Positions 9,664 through 18,482 of a stretch of 64,000 bases of DNA are shown here, piece after piece. The notes beneath the pieces are model-generated. The model saw nothing but the letters and a program-made list of their open reading frames with translations, made no database searches and was not told where the DNA came from. Both the position numbers and the translations under genes were made by a program. The stretch is from Nesterenkonia muleiensis (GTDB taxonomy: Bacteria > Actinomycetota > Actinomycetes > Actinomycetales > Micrococcaceae), in assembly GCF_003600155.1 (NCBI RefSeq), contig NZ_QWLD01000050.1, forward strand, positions 54,098 through 118,097, read 5' to 3'. Positions within the stretch are counted from its first letter, which is position 1. Every line of letters begins with the position of its first letter.

Positions 9664-10877
9664 GCCTTCTCCCCCGCCGACGCTGTCCTGACTGCCTCCA
9701 GGGCGGTCTCCACTGTGTTCAGCTCCTGCTGGGTCGCTGCCCGGCTGCGGACATGCTGGAGAAAACCTGCGACGACGTCCAGCTCGCTCTCTGCCTGGTG
9801 CAGCCTCTGTGCGTAGCTGCCGGCGGAATCGGTCAGTCCCGCGCCGGCGTAGCTGTAGTGCATCAGATGCGGGTATGCCTCACGGAGCCTCTGGTAGGCG
9901 CGTTCGGGCCGCTGATCATCAGTGAGGCTCACCTGAACAAAGGTCTCCTGGTGAGCCTCCACCAGCTCCGGGGCCAGGAGCTCATCGATGGTCCCCACAA
10001 GCCGTGCTAGTCGCCGTCCGATCGCCCAATCCAGCCCTCTGACAGCCACCGCGGCGTCGTCGAGCGCGGAGGTGTCAATCAGCCACGCTCCCTTGTGCTG
10101 GTTCACCTCGGAGAAGGAGTACCGGATCGGGGAGCCGGAGTACCGGACGCGGTCGGTCAGCCGCTGCCGGCCGTGGAGATGGCCCAGGGCCACATAGTCG
10201 AATCCCTCGAACAGCTCCAGGGGGACCACTGCCAGGCCGCCAGCGGTGTTTTCCCGATGGTCCAGAGTCTGTTCCGGCACGGCGGGCGCACCGATATGCC
10301 GTTCGGATTCGCTGGCTGTCCCGTGGGCGGCGAAGAGGTGGGCCATGATGATGACCCGGGTGCTGGCCTCATCGGTACTGCGCTGTGCCGCATCGGCCCG
10401 GATTCTGCGCAGCACCTCAGTCATGACTGCGGTGTGATGGGCCCGGTCCAGACCCAGCTGCTCGGCGTAGATCTGCGGCTCCAGGTACGGCACCCCATAG
10501 ATGAGCAGGCGTTCGCCGGCGGCCTCGATCTGCACCGGGTCCCAGGCCTCCTCGAGCCCGGAGCGGATATGCACGCCGGAGAGTGCCACCAGCTCGCGGT
10601 TGAACCCCAGGCGCACCGCCGAGTCATGGTTACCGCTGGTCATCACCACTTTGGCACCGGCCCGGTGGAGTCTGCGCAGACACTGTCCCAGCTCGCGGAC
10701 AGCCCATTCCGGGGGCAGCGCACGGTCGAAGACATCACCTGCCACCAGCACCACATCTACCGTGTGCTCCTCCACGGCGGAGCACACGGTCTGGATCATC
10801 TCCAACTGGGTCTGGCGCAGATCAGTGCCGTGGAAGCCACGGCCCAGGTGCCAGTCTGAGGTGTGCAAGACCTTCAT
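9660..10877 (-). CDS. sbcD: Exonuclease SbcD (Mre11-like nuclease subunit)
   Basis: Metallophosphatase-fold nuclease partner of SbcC. The phosphoesterase motifs are in order: HTSDWHLGRGF (residues 5-15), VAGDVFDRALP, TSGNHDS and ALGHLHGRQ. Length 405 aa. It is the first gene of a tightly coupled sbcD-sbcC-membrane protein operon and is divergent from the ADP-ribosylglycohydrolase-like gene. Confidence 0.96.
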   Translation of the reverse strand: MKVLHTSDWHLGRGFHGTDLRQTQLEMIQTVCSAVEEHTVDVVLVAGDVFDRALPPEWAVRELGQCLRRLHRAGAKVVMTSGNHDSAVRLGFNRELVALSGVHIRSGLEEAWDPVQIEAAGERLLIYGVPYLEPQIYAEQLGLDRAHHTAVMTEVLRRIRADAAQRSTDEASTRVIIMAHLFAAHGTASESERHIGAPAVPEQTLDHRENTAGGLAVVPLELFEGFDYVALGHLHGRQRLTDRVRYSGSPIRYSFSEVNQHKGAWLIDTSALDDAAVAVRGLDWAIGRRLARLVGTIDELLAPELVEAHQETFVQVSLTDDQRPERAYQRLREAYPHLMHYSYAGAGLTDSAGSYAQRLHQAESELDVVAGFLQHVRSRAATQQELNTVETALEAVRTASAGEKA

Positions 10878-10948
10878 GGTCCAACCCTACGGTCAGGCAC
10901 CCACATCAGGTGCGCCGCCTGGAGGGATGTCGGCTATTCTTATCCGCT

Positions 10949-11791
10949 GTGGCAGCACAAGACCATTCCTCGGCAGCCAGTGGCGACCAGCGCCTCGTGG
11001 GGGCCTTCGAGCCTGCCATGCGGGATATGCTCCCGGGACCCGGTGAGCAGGTCCATGCTGAGACGCTGCTGGCGCTCTGCCTGGCAGACGGTGTGCTGGA
11101 GGTGCTGGAGTGGGCGCGTGAGGGTACCGGCGCAGACCCTGCGGCGACCATGTGGTTGGCCTCTCTGCGCTGGCACCGGCTGATCACCGGTGGCTTCCCC
11201 GAGGGCGCCCCGCAGCCGCCGCCCAGGCCCACCGACCATGCGCTGAAGCTGATCCTGGACTCCGGGGCGCTGGAGGTGCTGCCCGGCAGCGCCGAGGAGT
11301 CACTGGCCGGGCTGACCTCCGGTGAGATGAGACTCGCACCCCGACAACGAGCCGATGGCGACCGATTGAGCCGGGCCGGGACCGGAGTTGGCTCTAAGTC
11401 CTCCGAGGCGATGGAGGAAGACGCGAGAACCACGCTCACGGAGGATCCCGCACTGGCACGGATCAAGCCCATCGGCTTGGTTCCCTATGTGGAGGCTGAG
11501 ATGAAGCGGGACTGGGCTGAGCAGGCCATCTGCCTGACCCACGAAGACCCGAAGCTGCTGGCCGCTGCACGCCGGCTCGCCGCCGATCTGCACAATGCCC
11601 ATCTGCGCAATGATGCTGCGGCGTCTCAGGTCTGTGGTGCGAAGACTTCTCACCTCATGGTGGAGAACGACGGCGCCGGCGCTGACGATGTGCGCCATGA
11701 GCTGATCACCGTAGTGGTGGAAGACCTGGGGCGGCGGTGGCGGGCAGCGGCCAGGCCTGACCCAGCATCGCCCGGTAGCCGGCCTCAGTGA
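10949..11791 (+). CDS. Degenerate ADP-ribosylglycohydrolase-like protein
   Basis: The body aligns by eye with the ADP-ribosylglycohydrolase (DraG/ARH) fold: an N-terminal helix set (HAETLLALCLADGVLEVLEW), then LTSGEM, and the conserved core ARIKPIGLVPYVEAEM followed by CLTHEDP. The metal-binding TDDT of active enzymes is replaced (AETLLAL), and no second Asp-Thr-Asp cluster is visible near the C-terminus, so catalysis is doubtful. An upstream GTG at 10910 is possible, but the GTG at 10949 lies 8 nt after TATTCT, suggesting a leaderless start. The 3' end overlaps the convergent exonuclease gene by 86 nt. Confidence 0.6.
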   Translation: MAAQDHSSAASGDQRLVGAFEPAMRDMLPGPGEQVHAETLLALCLADGVLEVLEWAREGTGADPAATMWLASLRWHRLITGGFPEGAPQPPPRPTDHALKLILDSGALEVLPGSAEESLAGLTSGEMRLAPRQRADGDRLSRAGTGVGSKSSEAMEEDARTTLTEDPALARIKPIGLVPYVEAEMKRDWAEQAICLTHEDPKLLAAARRLAADLHNAHLRNDAAASQVCGAKTSHLMVENDGAGADDVRHELITVVVEDLGRRWRAAARPDPASPGSRPQ

Positions 11792-12830
11792 CAAACCTGA
11801 TCGACTGACCATTCCGCCTGCGTTTCAGCGCCGCCTGGACCTTACTGGCCCGCAGCGGAGGAAGGAACTCACCGGCCCCCAGATCCTCGGGGCTGACTCC
11901 GTCGCCGATCACCAGCAGCGTGGTGTAGCCGGTGACTTTGGAGGAGGTGGCTGCTCCGTGTGCGGCGGCCAGCGCCTTGGCATCGGGCCGCGGGATGGCC
12001 AGGTTCCCGCTGAAGACTATGTGCTGGCCGAACAGCGGATGACCGGGATCGGCTCCCGGATCGGGCGAGAGGTTCCTCCCCTCGTCCTGCCAGCGCATCA
12101 GGTCCGGGAGCATGTCGTCGCTGACCTCACTGTTGCGGGCGTCCAGCAGCTGGCCATAGCTGCGCACCTGGCGGGTGGCCCGGGATTCGTAGACCCGGGG
12201 CGCGGTCCAGGCCTCCAGCTCCTCGGGCTCGATCCTGTGGGCTGAGAAGAGATCATTGAGCTCCGCGAGCTGCTGCCGCTCGGCGATGTCCACTACGATC
12301 GCCGCGGCGGCTCGGGCGTCCCAGAGCGCATGGTGGTGATGCTTGAGGTGGAAGCCTGCTTCTTTGGCAGCGTGGGGCAGCGCGTGCGAGTCCAGCTGGT
12401 ACACCGCCCTGGCCAGGCGCACTGAGCACAGCGCCCGCAGTCCCCCCGGGGAGTCCAGTCCGGAGACCTCCAGGGCGGATTCGAACACCTCGGTGTCGAA
12501 GCAGGCGTTGTGCGCCACCAACGTGTCTGCGCCGATGAACTCCGCAATCTCACCGAACAGTTCGCCGAACCGGGGCGCTGCGGCCACTTTCTCGGCGGTG
12601 ATCCCGTGGATCTGCACGTTGCGGGGGTCGAACCGGTCGAAGCCGGCCGGTGGGCGCATCCGCTTGAAGTAGAGCTCATCGACAGAACCGTCACGCACCC
12701 TGACCATACCGATCGCGCACGGTGAGCCGCGAAAACCGTTGGCAGTCTCAAAGTCCACGGCGGTGAAGTTCAGACCTTCCAGCCGAGGCGGGCGCAGGCC
12801 AGCCAGCGAGCCCAGTGCACCCGGTGGCAT
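11706..12830 (-). CDS. DEDDh 3'-5' exonuclease with C-terminal BRCT domain
   Basis: DnaQ-like exonuclease of 374 aa. ExoI motif FTAVDFETAN (Asp26/Glu28), ExoII VAHNACFD and the ExoIII-type HALWDARAAA are all present, so the nuclease should be active. Residues ~270-320 (HIVFSGNLAIPRPDAKAL) form a BRCT domain. The architecture is that of stand-alone epsilon-like exonucleases in actinobacteria, likely involved in repair. It directly precedes rdgB (no gap) on the same strand. Confidence 0.9.
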   Translation of the reverse strand: MPPGALGSLAGLRPPRLEGLNFTAVDFETANGFRGSPCAIGMVRVRDGSVDELYFKRMRPPAGFDRFDPRNVQIHGITAEKVAAAPRFGELFGEIAEFIGADTLVAHNACFDTEVFESALEVSGLDSPGGLRALCSVRLARAVYQLDSHALPHAAKEAGFHLKHHHHALWDARAAAAIVVDIAERQQLAELNDLFSAHRIEPEELEAWTAPRVYESRATRQVRSYGQLLDARNSEVSDDMLPDLMRWQDEGRNLSPDPGADPGHPLFGQHIVFSGNLAIPRPDAKALAAAHGAATSSKVTGYTTLLVIGDGVSPEDLGAGEFLPPLRASKVQAALKRRRNGQSIRFVTEAGYRAMLGQAWPLPATAAPGLPPLR

Positions 12831-13490
12831 CTAGCCCAGCGCCTCAACGATGCGAGGAGCCAGGGCGGCAAAAGCCTTGCCGCGGTGCGAGACGGCATTC
12901 TTCTCCGCCATGCTCAGTTCCGCGCAGGAGCGTTCATCGCCGGTCGGCTGCAGGACCGAGTCGTAGCCGAAACCCCCGGTCCCGCGCTCCTGGGTCAGCA
13001 GTGACCCTTCGAGCCTGCCCTCGGCTGTGTACTCCATGACGGCCTCGTCATCATCTGCGGGAATCACCAGAGAGGCCACACAGACGAAAGCCGCCCCGCG
13101 GTGCTCCGGGGCAATGTCTGCCAGCTGCTCCAGCAGCAGCCGGCGGTTGTTCTCGTCACCTGCCTGAGAGCCGGCCCAGCGCCCGGAGAAGATGCCAGGT
13201 GCCCCGTTGAGCACCTCCACAGCGAGCCCGGAATCATCGGCCACTGCCGGCAGCCCGGTCAGCTCAGCCACGGTCCGCGCCTTCAGCAGGGAGTTCTCCT
13301 CGAAGGTCACCCCGGTTTCGGGAATGTCACCCACTCCGGCGCTCGCAGCGTCGATGACTGCCGCATCGAGGTTCATATGCGCCAGCTCCGGCTGGCCGGC
13401 CAGCAGAGCACGGAACTCCCGCAGCTTTCCCCGGTTCCCGGTGGCCAGAACAATCTTGGCCGAGCCGAGTGCCACGGCATTGAGCGTCAC
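12831..13490 (-). CDS. rdgB: XTP/dITP diphosphatase (RdgB/HAM1)
   Basis: Hydrolyses non-canonical purine NTPs (XTP, dITP) to monophosphates, cleaning the nucleotide pool. Motifs: [14 protein letters not shown] at the N-terminus, [16 protein letters not shown] and [10 protein letters not shown] start at the GTG that overlaps the rph stop (GTGA) at 13490, giving 219 aa; the longer upstream frame lies inside rph. The rph-rdgB pairing is conserved in actinobacteria. Confidence 0.94.
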   Translation of the reverse strand: MTLNAVALGSAKIVLATGNRGKLREFRALLAGQPELAHMNLDAAVIDAASAGVGDIPETGVTFEENSLLKARTVAELTGLPAVADDSGLAVEVLNGAPGIFSGRWAGSQAGDENNRRLLLEQLADIAPEHRGAAFVCVASLVIPADDDEAVMEYTAEGRLEGSLLTQERGTGGFGYDSVLQPTGDERSCAELSMAEKNAVSHRGKAFAALAPRIVEALG

Positions 13491-14227
13491 TGGGCAAGCA
13501 CCTGCCGCTGGAGCTCGGCCAGGCGCCCGCATCCGCCGAGGGCCAGGTCCAACAGCTCGTTGAGCTGATCACGGTTGAACGGCGCACCCTCAGCCGTCCC
13601 CTGGACTTCCACAAAGTCCCCGCCGCCGGTGACCACCACGTTCATATCGGTCTCAGCAGTGGAGTCCTCCTGGTAGGGCAGATCCAGCACAGCCTTGCCG
13701 TCGGGCAGCACCCCCACTGAGACCGCCGAGACCGAATCGCCCAAGACTTCGGCGCGTTTGCGGATGTGACCTTCGGCACGGGCCCATTCGATGGCATCGG
13801 CCAGAGCGACGAAGGCACCGGTGATCGCAGCGGTGCGGGTACCGCCGTCAGCCTGAAGCACATCGCAGTCCAGAGTGATCATGTTCTCGCCCAGCGCTTC
13901 GAGGTCAACCACTGCGCGCAAAGAGCGCCCGATCAGCCGTGAGATCTCATGGGTGCGGCCGCCGATCTTACCCTTGACCGCTTCACGCGAGCTTCGGGTG
14001 TTGGTGGCCCGCGGCAGCATCGCGTACTCCGCGGTGACCCAGCCCCTGCCCTGGCCTCTGAGCCAGCGGGGCACGGTCGATTCGAAGCTGGCGGTGCACA
14101 GCACCTTGGTACCGCCGAACTCGATCAGCGCACTGCCCTCAGCATGGTCGGACCATTCTCTGATGATGCGGATCTCCCGCATGTCATCGACGGCGCGGCC
14201 GTCAGCGCGAACATACTTCTGCGTCAT
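13487..14227 (-). CDS. rph: Ribonuclease PH
   Basis: Phosphorolytic 3'-5' exoribonuclease trimming tRNA 3' ends. The start [15 protein letters not shown] at 14227 has GGAGGG just upstream. The conserved core includes [27 protein letters not shown] and [20 protein letters not shown], with phosphate-binding residues intact. 246 aa, normal length. Overlaps rdgB by 4 nt. Confidence 0.96.
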   Translation of the reverse strand: MTQKYVRADGRAVDDMREIRIIREWSDHAEGSALIEFGGTKVLCTASFESTVPRWLRGQGRGWVTAEYAMLPRATNTRSSREAVKGKIGGRTHEISRLIGRSLRAVVDLEALGENMITLDCDVLQADGGTRTAAITGAFVALADAIEWARAEGHIRKRAEVLGDSVSAVSVGVLPDGKAVLDLPYQEDSTAETDMNVVVTGGGDFVEVQGTAEGAPFNRDQLNELLDLALGGCGRLAELQRQVLAQ

Positions 14228-14247
14228 GAACCCTCCTGTGGCGTCTT

Positions 14248-15033
14248 TCAGATCTGGTAGGTGACCCCATCGGCGGCGATCGCGATGTTTCCCCCGTACC
14301 GGTGAGCAGCGTGCTCCCGCACTACATGGGGGTCCGTCCACGCCGGCAGATGGGTCAGCAGCAGCCGGCCGACATCGGCTTCAGCTGCTGCAGCCCCTGC
14401 CCGGTCACCATTGAGGTGAATACCCTCAATAGCGTCGTCACGGCCGTCCTGGTAGGCAGCCTCGCAGAGAAACACGTCGGCTCCCTGGGCGGCCTGCACC
14501 AGTCCCCGGCAGCTGTCGGTGTCGCCGGAGTAGGTCAGGGTCTTCAGCTGCCCCTGGTCGTCCAGCGCCTCGATCCGCAGTGCATAAGGCTCATCGATCG
14601 GATGCCGGACCGTCAGCGGCGTGATGCTGAACGGGCCGATGGTCACCGGCTGCTCGGGCGTCCAGGTCCGGAAGTCGAATTCTCCGTGCATTCCCGGGTC
14701 AGGATCTACCCCGTGAGCGGCAGCGATGCGCTCATCAGTGCCTGAAGGGGCATAGATCGGAATCCGGCCGACGGGCCAGCCCCCGGGGCGCCATTTGACC
14801 GCGATGTGCAGACCGGTGAGGTCCATGTAATGGTCCGGGTGCAGGTGGCTGAGGCAGACAGCGTCCAGATCCTCTAAGGCGATGTGCTTCTGCAACGGTC
14901 CCAGAGCACCGCTGCCCAGGTCCAGAGCGATGCGCCAGGTGCGTCCTTGATACTCCTGAGTGACCAGATAGCAGCTTGCCGAGGAATGCGGCCCAGGGAA
15001 GGAGCCGCTGCAGCCGATGATCGTCAGTTTCAT
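14248..15033 (-). CDS. MBL-fold metallohydrolase (Rv1339-like)
   Basis: Metallo-beta-lactamase-fold hydrolase of 261 aa with the metal motif [17 protein letters not shown] and the final histidine region LLTHLPAW. It is orthologous by position and motif to M. tuberculosis Rv1339, which also precedes rph-rdgB and has been reported to be an atypical cyclic-AMP phosphodiesterase. The activity here is inference. Starts with ATG at 15033; 20 nt separate its stop from rph. Confidence 0.85.
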   Translation of the reverse strand: MKLTIIGCSGSFPGPHSSASCYLVTQEYQGRTWRIALDLGSGALGPLQKHIALEDLDAVCLSHLHPDHYMDLTGLHIAVKWRPGGWPVGRIPIYAPSGTDERIAAAHGVDPDPGMHGEFDFRTWTPEQPVTIGPFSITPLTVRHPIDEPYALRIEALDDQGQLKTLTYSGDTDSCRGLVQAAQGADVFLCEAAYQDGRDDAIEGIHLNGDRAGAAAAEADVGRLLLTHLPAWTDPHVVREHAAHRYGGNIAIAADGVTYQI

Positions 15034-15051
15034 ATACCGCTCAGCATATCC

Positions 15052-15687
15052 TCAGTCGTCTTCTGGCATGACATCGAGCATGGCTGAGAACAGGGTCTCC
15101 TGCAACCAGGTGCTGAAGGCATAGAGCTCAGCCATCAGTGCCTCGGTGGTGGCCGCACTTCCGGCCTTGGCCATCTGGTGGATCTGTTCGGCGTCGGCCT
15201 CGTCCTCCACGCCCAGGCGCGAGGCCAGGGTCAGCCGCACATCATTGAGCGCCCTGCCGAACACCGGGGCCTGCTCCTCGGTCAGGCTGACCGGCTCCCC
15301 CTCCAGGGCCATCCGTGCCGCGCGCAGATCGGCGAGCTTCGACTCCCGCAGCGAGGACTCGGAGAGCCGCCTGAACTGTGCGGCCTCCTGCGGGTCGCTG
15401 GAAGCATCCGGGAGCAGCCGGGCCAGCGCAGCGTCGTCGGGAGGGGCGAGGCCGCCTGCGGCGTCACTGCCGTCGATCTGGTCTCCCAGCCCGGCCAGCT
15501 CACGGCGGAAGTGGGCGTAGTCGTCTTCGGCGTCGGTGCCGGCCGGCGCGTCGTCGCCAGTGAGCTGTTTGCCCCGGGTCTCCAGCATGGTGATGACATC
15601 GGCGCAGAGCTGGGAGAGCAGGCGGCGCTCATGGGACTCCAGGTCTGCCTTGTACCCGCGTGTGGTGGCGCGAAAAGCCCGGGCCAT
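15052..15687 (-). CDS. DUF2017 family protein
   Basis: Actinobacterial protein of unknown function, 211 aa, largely helical and acidic, always next to clpS (M. tuberculosis Rv1332 after Rv1331). Visible features: start ARAFRATTRGYKADLESHER, middle LRLSESS-like helices, and an end rich in AELYAFSTWLQETLF. Its ATG lies 2 nt after the clpS stop, indicating coupling; a role linked to Clp proteolysis is only a contextual guess. Confidence 0.85.
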   Translation of the reverse strand: MARAFRATTRGYKADLESHERRLLSQLCADVITMLETRGKQLTGDDAPAGTDAEDDYAHFRRELAGLGDQIDGSDAAGGLAPPDDAALARLLPDASSDPQEAAQFRRLSESSLRESKLADLRAARMALEGEPVSLTEEQAPVFGRALNDVRLTLASRLGVEDEADAEQIHQMAKAGSAATTEALMAELYAFSTWLQETLFSAMLDVMPEDD

Positions 15688-15689
15688 CT

Positions 15690-15989
15690 CTACTCAGCCT
15701 CTTCGAGGGTGGCCTGCAGCCCGTAGTTGTGCATTGCGGTGACGTGGCGCTCCATCTTCTCCCGTGCTCCGGAGGAGACCACGGCCTTGCCCCGGTGGTG
15801 GACCTGGAGCATGAGTTCTCGTGCTTTCTCCTTGGAGTGGCCGAAATAGCTGCGGAAGACCCAGGCCACATAGGACATGAGGTTCACCGGATCGTTCCAG
15901 ACCACCACCTGGTAGGGCCTGTTGATCACTCCTTGCAGGTGGAGGTCAGTCTCCTGATGGGTCAGCGTCGATCCTGCAGTAGAGCTCAT
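15690..15989 (-). CDS. clpS: ATP-dependent Clp protease adaptor ClpS
   Basis: Adaptor that delivers N-degron substrates to the ClpA/ClpC-ClpP protease. The core motif VVVWNDPVNLMSYVAWVF matches the substrate-binding pocket signature, followed by MLQVHHRGKAVV. 99 aa. It lies between pncB and the DUF2017 gene on the same strand, the standard actinobacterial arrangement. Confidence 0.95.
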   Translation of the reverse strand: MSSTAGSTLTHQETDLHLQGVINRPYQVVVWNDPVNLMSYVAWVFRSYFGHSKEKARELMLQVHHRGKAVVSSGAREKMERHVTAMHNYGLQATLEEAE

Positions 15990-16020
15990 GGGTCTATTCT
16001 ACGAACCCGTGCGGCGAGTT

Positions 16021-17343
16021 TCAGGCGAAGACTGTGGGGATCACCGGTTCCCCGTCGGAGAGCCGGTGGGCAGCTGCCGGCAGCTCGTCGAAGGAGGCGC
16101 GGTGACGCTGCGCGGCACGGTGCAGGCCCTCCGGCCCGGTGTGCCCGGACTGCACCTCGCCGCCGAGAACCAACGGCACCTGGAGTCCACGGCCGCTGTA
16201 CTCAGTCTGGCTCAGCGGGGTCCGAGCCGCGATGATCTCCGCCTCGGCGCGGCCGTTGCCGTCCAGGCTGCGCAGCGCCTGCTTCTTTCCTCCGGCGCTG
16301 GCCTTGCCCACTGAGGACTTCTCCACCGCCACCGGGGTGCCGGCGTCGTCGTGCCGCTGGACCAGCTTGTACACCATTGAGGCGGTGGGCGCCCCCGATC
16401 CGGTGACCAGGCGGGTGCCGACTCCGTAAGAGTCCACCGGTGCCGCCGCGAGCCCAGCGATGGCGTGCTCGTCCAGATCGGAGGAGACGATGATCCTGGT
16501 GGCGGTGTTTCCCAGGGAGTCAAGCAGCCTGCGGACCTCATGGGCCTGCTCCAGCAGGTCCCCGGAGTCCAGGCGGACTGCGCCCAGCTCTGCTCCTGCG
16601 ATCCGCACTGCGGTGCGCACCGCAGCCTCCACCTCATAGGTGTCCACCAACAGGGTGGTGCCCGGCCCGAAGGCCTCCACCTGGGCGGCGAAAGCCTCCT
16701 CTTCGGTATCGTGCAGCAGTGTGAAGGCATGGGCGGAGGTGCCGAGGGTGGGAACTCCCCAGCGCCGTCCGGCCTCCAGGTTGGAGGTCGCGGCGAAACC
16801 CACTGCCGCGGCGGCTCGGGCGGCGGAGGTGGCTGAACGTTCATGGGTTCGCCGGGAACCCATCTCCACGCAGGGCCGGCCGCCGGACTCAGGCGGGCCG
16901 CCTGCGGCAGTCACCATCCGGGAGCCGGCTGCGGCGATCGCTGAGTCGTGGTTCATCACCGAAAGCACATAGGTCTCCAACAGGCAGGCTTCGGCGAAGC
17001 TGGCGCTGACCTGCAGCACCGGGGAGTGCGGAAAGTATGTCTCTCCCTCGGCGTAGCCGATGATGTCCCCGCCGAAGCGGTATCCGGCAAGGAAGTTCAG
17101 GGTGTCGTCGTCGACGATGCTGTGCTGGTCCAGATAGTCCAGCTCCTGCTGCCCGAAGCGGAACCGTTCCAGACCCTCCAGGAGACGCCCGGTGCCGGCG
17201 ACCACGCCGTAACGGCGGCCGGCGGGGAGTCTGCGGGTGAAGACTTCGAAGGTGCAGTATCTGTTCGCCGCCCCGGAACGCAGCGCGGCCTGCACCATGG
17301 TGAGCTCATACTGGTCGGTCAGCAATGCGGTGGAGTAGTTCAC
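16021..17343 (-). CDS. pncB: Nicotinate phosphoribosyltransferase
   Basis: Converts nicotinate and PRPP to nicotinate mononucleotide in NAD salvage. It starts STALLTDQYELTMVQAALRS, the typical opening, and shows the histidine region GTSAHAFTLLHDTEEEAF, the loop VRLDSGDL and SSDLDEHAI. 440 aa, normal. It is divergent from pncA (about 100 nt apart); together they convert nicotinamide to NaMN. Confidence 0.95.
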   Translation of the reverse strand: MNYSTALLTDQYELTMVQAALRSGAANRYCTFEVFTRRLPAGRRYGVVAGTGRLLEGLERFRFGQQELDYLDQHSIVDDDTLNFLAGYRFGGDIIGYAEGETYFPHSPVLQVSASFAEACLLETYVLSVMNHDSAIAAAGSRMVTAAGGPPESGGRPCVEMGSRRTHERSATSAARAAAAVGFAATSNLEAGRRWGVPTLGTSAHAFTLLHDTEEEAFAAQVEAFGPGTTLLVDTYEVEAAVRTAVRIAGAELGAVRLDSGDLLEQAHEVRRLLDSLGNTATRIIVSSDLDEHAIAGLAAAPVDSYGVGTRLVTGSGAPTASMVYKLVQRHDDAGTPVAVEKSSVGKASAGGKKQALRSLDGNGRAEAEIIAARTPLSQTEYSGRGLQVPLVLGGEVQSGHTGPEGLHRAAQRHRASFDELPAAAHRLSDGEPVIPTVFA

Positions 17344-17440
17344 GGCTCAATCCTATGCCTGTGGGCTTACCGCAGAGCCGGTGGTGATAGTACGGTTGAG
17401 GCAGGGATCACCCCCTGGTGTCGATGGTGAGGAGAGGATC

Positions 17441-18085
17441 ATGGCCCAAGCACTGATCATCGTAGATGTGCAGAACGACTTCTGCGAAGGCGGCGCACTT
17501 GCCGTGGCTGGCGGAGCCCAGCTCGCCGCAGACCTCAGCGAGTTCTTGGAGGAGAGCCACGGGGAGTTCGACGCCGTAGTCACCACCCAGGACTGGCACA
17601 TCGACCCCGGCTCCCACTTCTCTGACACCCCGGACTTCAGCCGGTCCTGGCCGGTGCACTGTGTGGCCGGCACACCTGGGGCGGAGCTGCATGACGATCT
17701 GGACACCGATCACATTGAGGCCAGGTTCCTCAAGGGTCTCTATGACGACGGCTACTCCGGCTTCGAGGGGCGCCTCGGCGAGCCTGAGCGGGTGGGAATC
17801 CTGGAGGGTGAGAAGGGAATCAAGGTGGAGCCCGAGGATGTGACCGCCGCCGACTCCCCGGATTTGGACTCCTGGCTGCAGGAGCGCGGTATCGATTCGG
17901 TCACCATTGTGGGCATCGCCACCGATCACTGCGTGCGCGCCACCGCCCTCGACGCCGCGGAGAACGACTACGCGGTCCGGGTCATCACCGACCTCACCGC
18001 AGGCGTGGACCAGGACAAGATCGCAGAGACCCTTGAGGAGTTCCGCGACGCCGAGGTCGAACTGATCTCACTCGAGGAACTCTAA
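17441..18085 (+). CDS. pncA: Nicotinamidase (isochorismatase family)
   Basis: Hydrolyses nicotinamide to nicotinate for PncB. The catalytic triad is visible: Asp9 in IIVDVQNDFC, Lys in RFLKGLYDDGYSGFEG and Cys in GIATDHCVRATALDA. The metal site is QDWHIDPGSHF. 214 aa. I use the ATG at 17441, preceded by GGAGAGG, rather than the longer frame from 17381. The VOC gene starts 2 nt after its stop. Confidence 0.93.
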   Translation: MAQALIIVDVQNDFCEGGALAVAGGAQLAADLSEFLEESHGEFDAVVTTQDWHIDPGSHFSDTPDFSRSWPVHCVAGTPGAELHDDLDTDHIEARFLKGLYDDGYSGFEGRLGEPERVGILEGEKGIKVEPEDVTAADSPDLDSWLQERGIDSVTIVGIATDHCVRATALDAAENDYAVRVITDLTAGVDQDKIAETLEEFRDAEVELISLEEL

Positions 18086-18087
18086 GG

Positions 18088-18453
18088 ATGGACTTCCTGC
18101 GACGTACGGTGGTCTTCGACGCCGTCGATGTCGAGACAGAGGCCCGTTTCTGGGCTGCGGTCTTCGACGGTGCGGCCCTGGGCAACGACGAGTGGCAGAA
18201 GGTGCGCGCTCCCGACGGCACCACCCCGGTGGGTGTCCAGTACTCCTCTGACCACCGCTCCAGCCATGGTTGGCCGGAGGAGCCTGTCCGCACGCACCTG
18301 GATCTCTGGGTCGCCGATATCCGCACAGCGCACCGGCAGATCATCGCCATCGGCGCTGAGGTCATCCAGCTGGCCTCAGGGGAACAGAACTGGAATGTGT
18401 ACCTCTCCCCGGCCGGGCACCCCTTCTGCCTGGTCTGGGACCCACAGCAGTAG
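18088..18453 (+). CDS. VOC (glyoxalase-like) domain protein
   Basis: A 121-aa single-domain protein of the vicinal-oxygen-chelate fold. It opens RRTVVFDAVDVETEARFWAA, has RTHLDLWVADIRTAHR in the middle and ends YLSPAGHPFCLVWD, a pattern typical of Glyoxalase_6-type proteins. No substrate can be inferred. Its ATG is 2 nt behind pncA, so translation is probably coupled. Confidence 0.8.
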   Translation: MDFLRRTVVFDAVDVETEARFWAAVFDGAALGNDEWQKVRAPDGTTPVGVQYSSDHRSSHGWPEEPVRTHLDLWVADIRTAHRQIIAIGAEVIQLASGEQNWNVYLSPAGHPFCLVWDPQQ

Positions 18454-18482
18454 ATTCGGAGGGCCCCTGAGCAGCGCACTGC

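Noticed and set aside
8221..9816. 531-codon plus-strand ORF
   Set aside because: Antisense shadow of sbcC/sbcD; long because of GC-rich codon structure. No domain, and SbcC motifs on the minus strand are complete.
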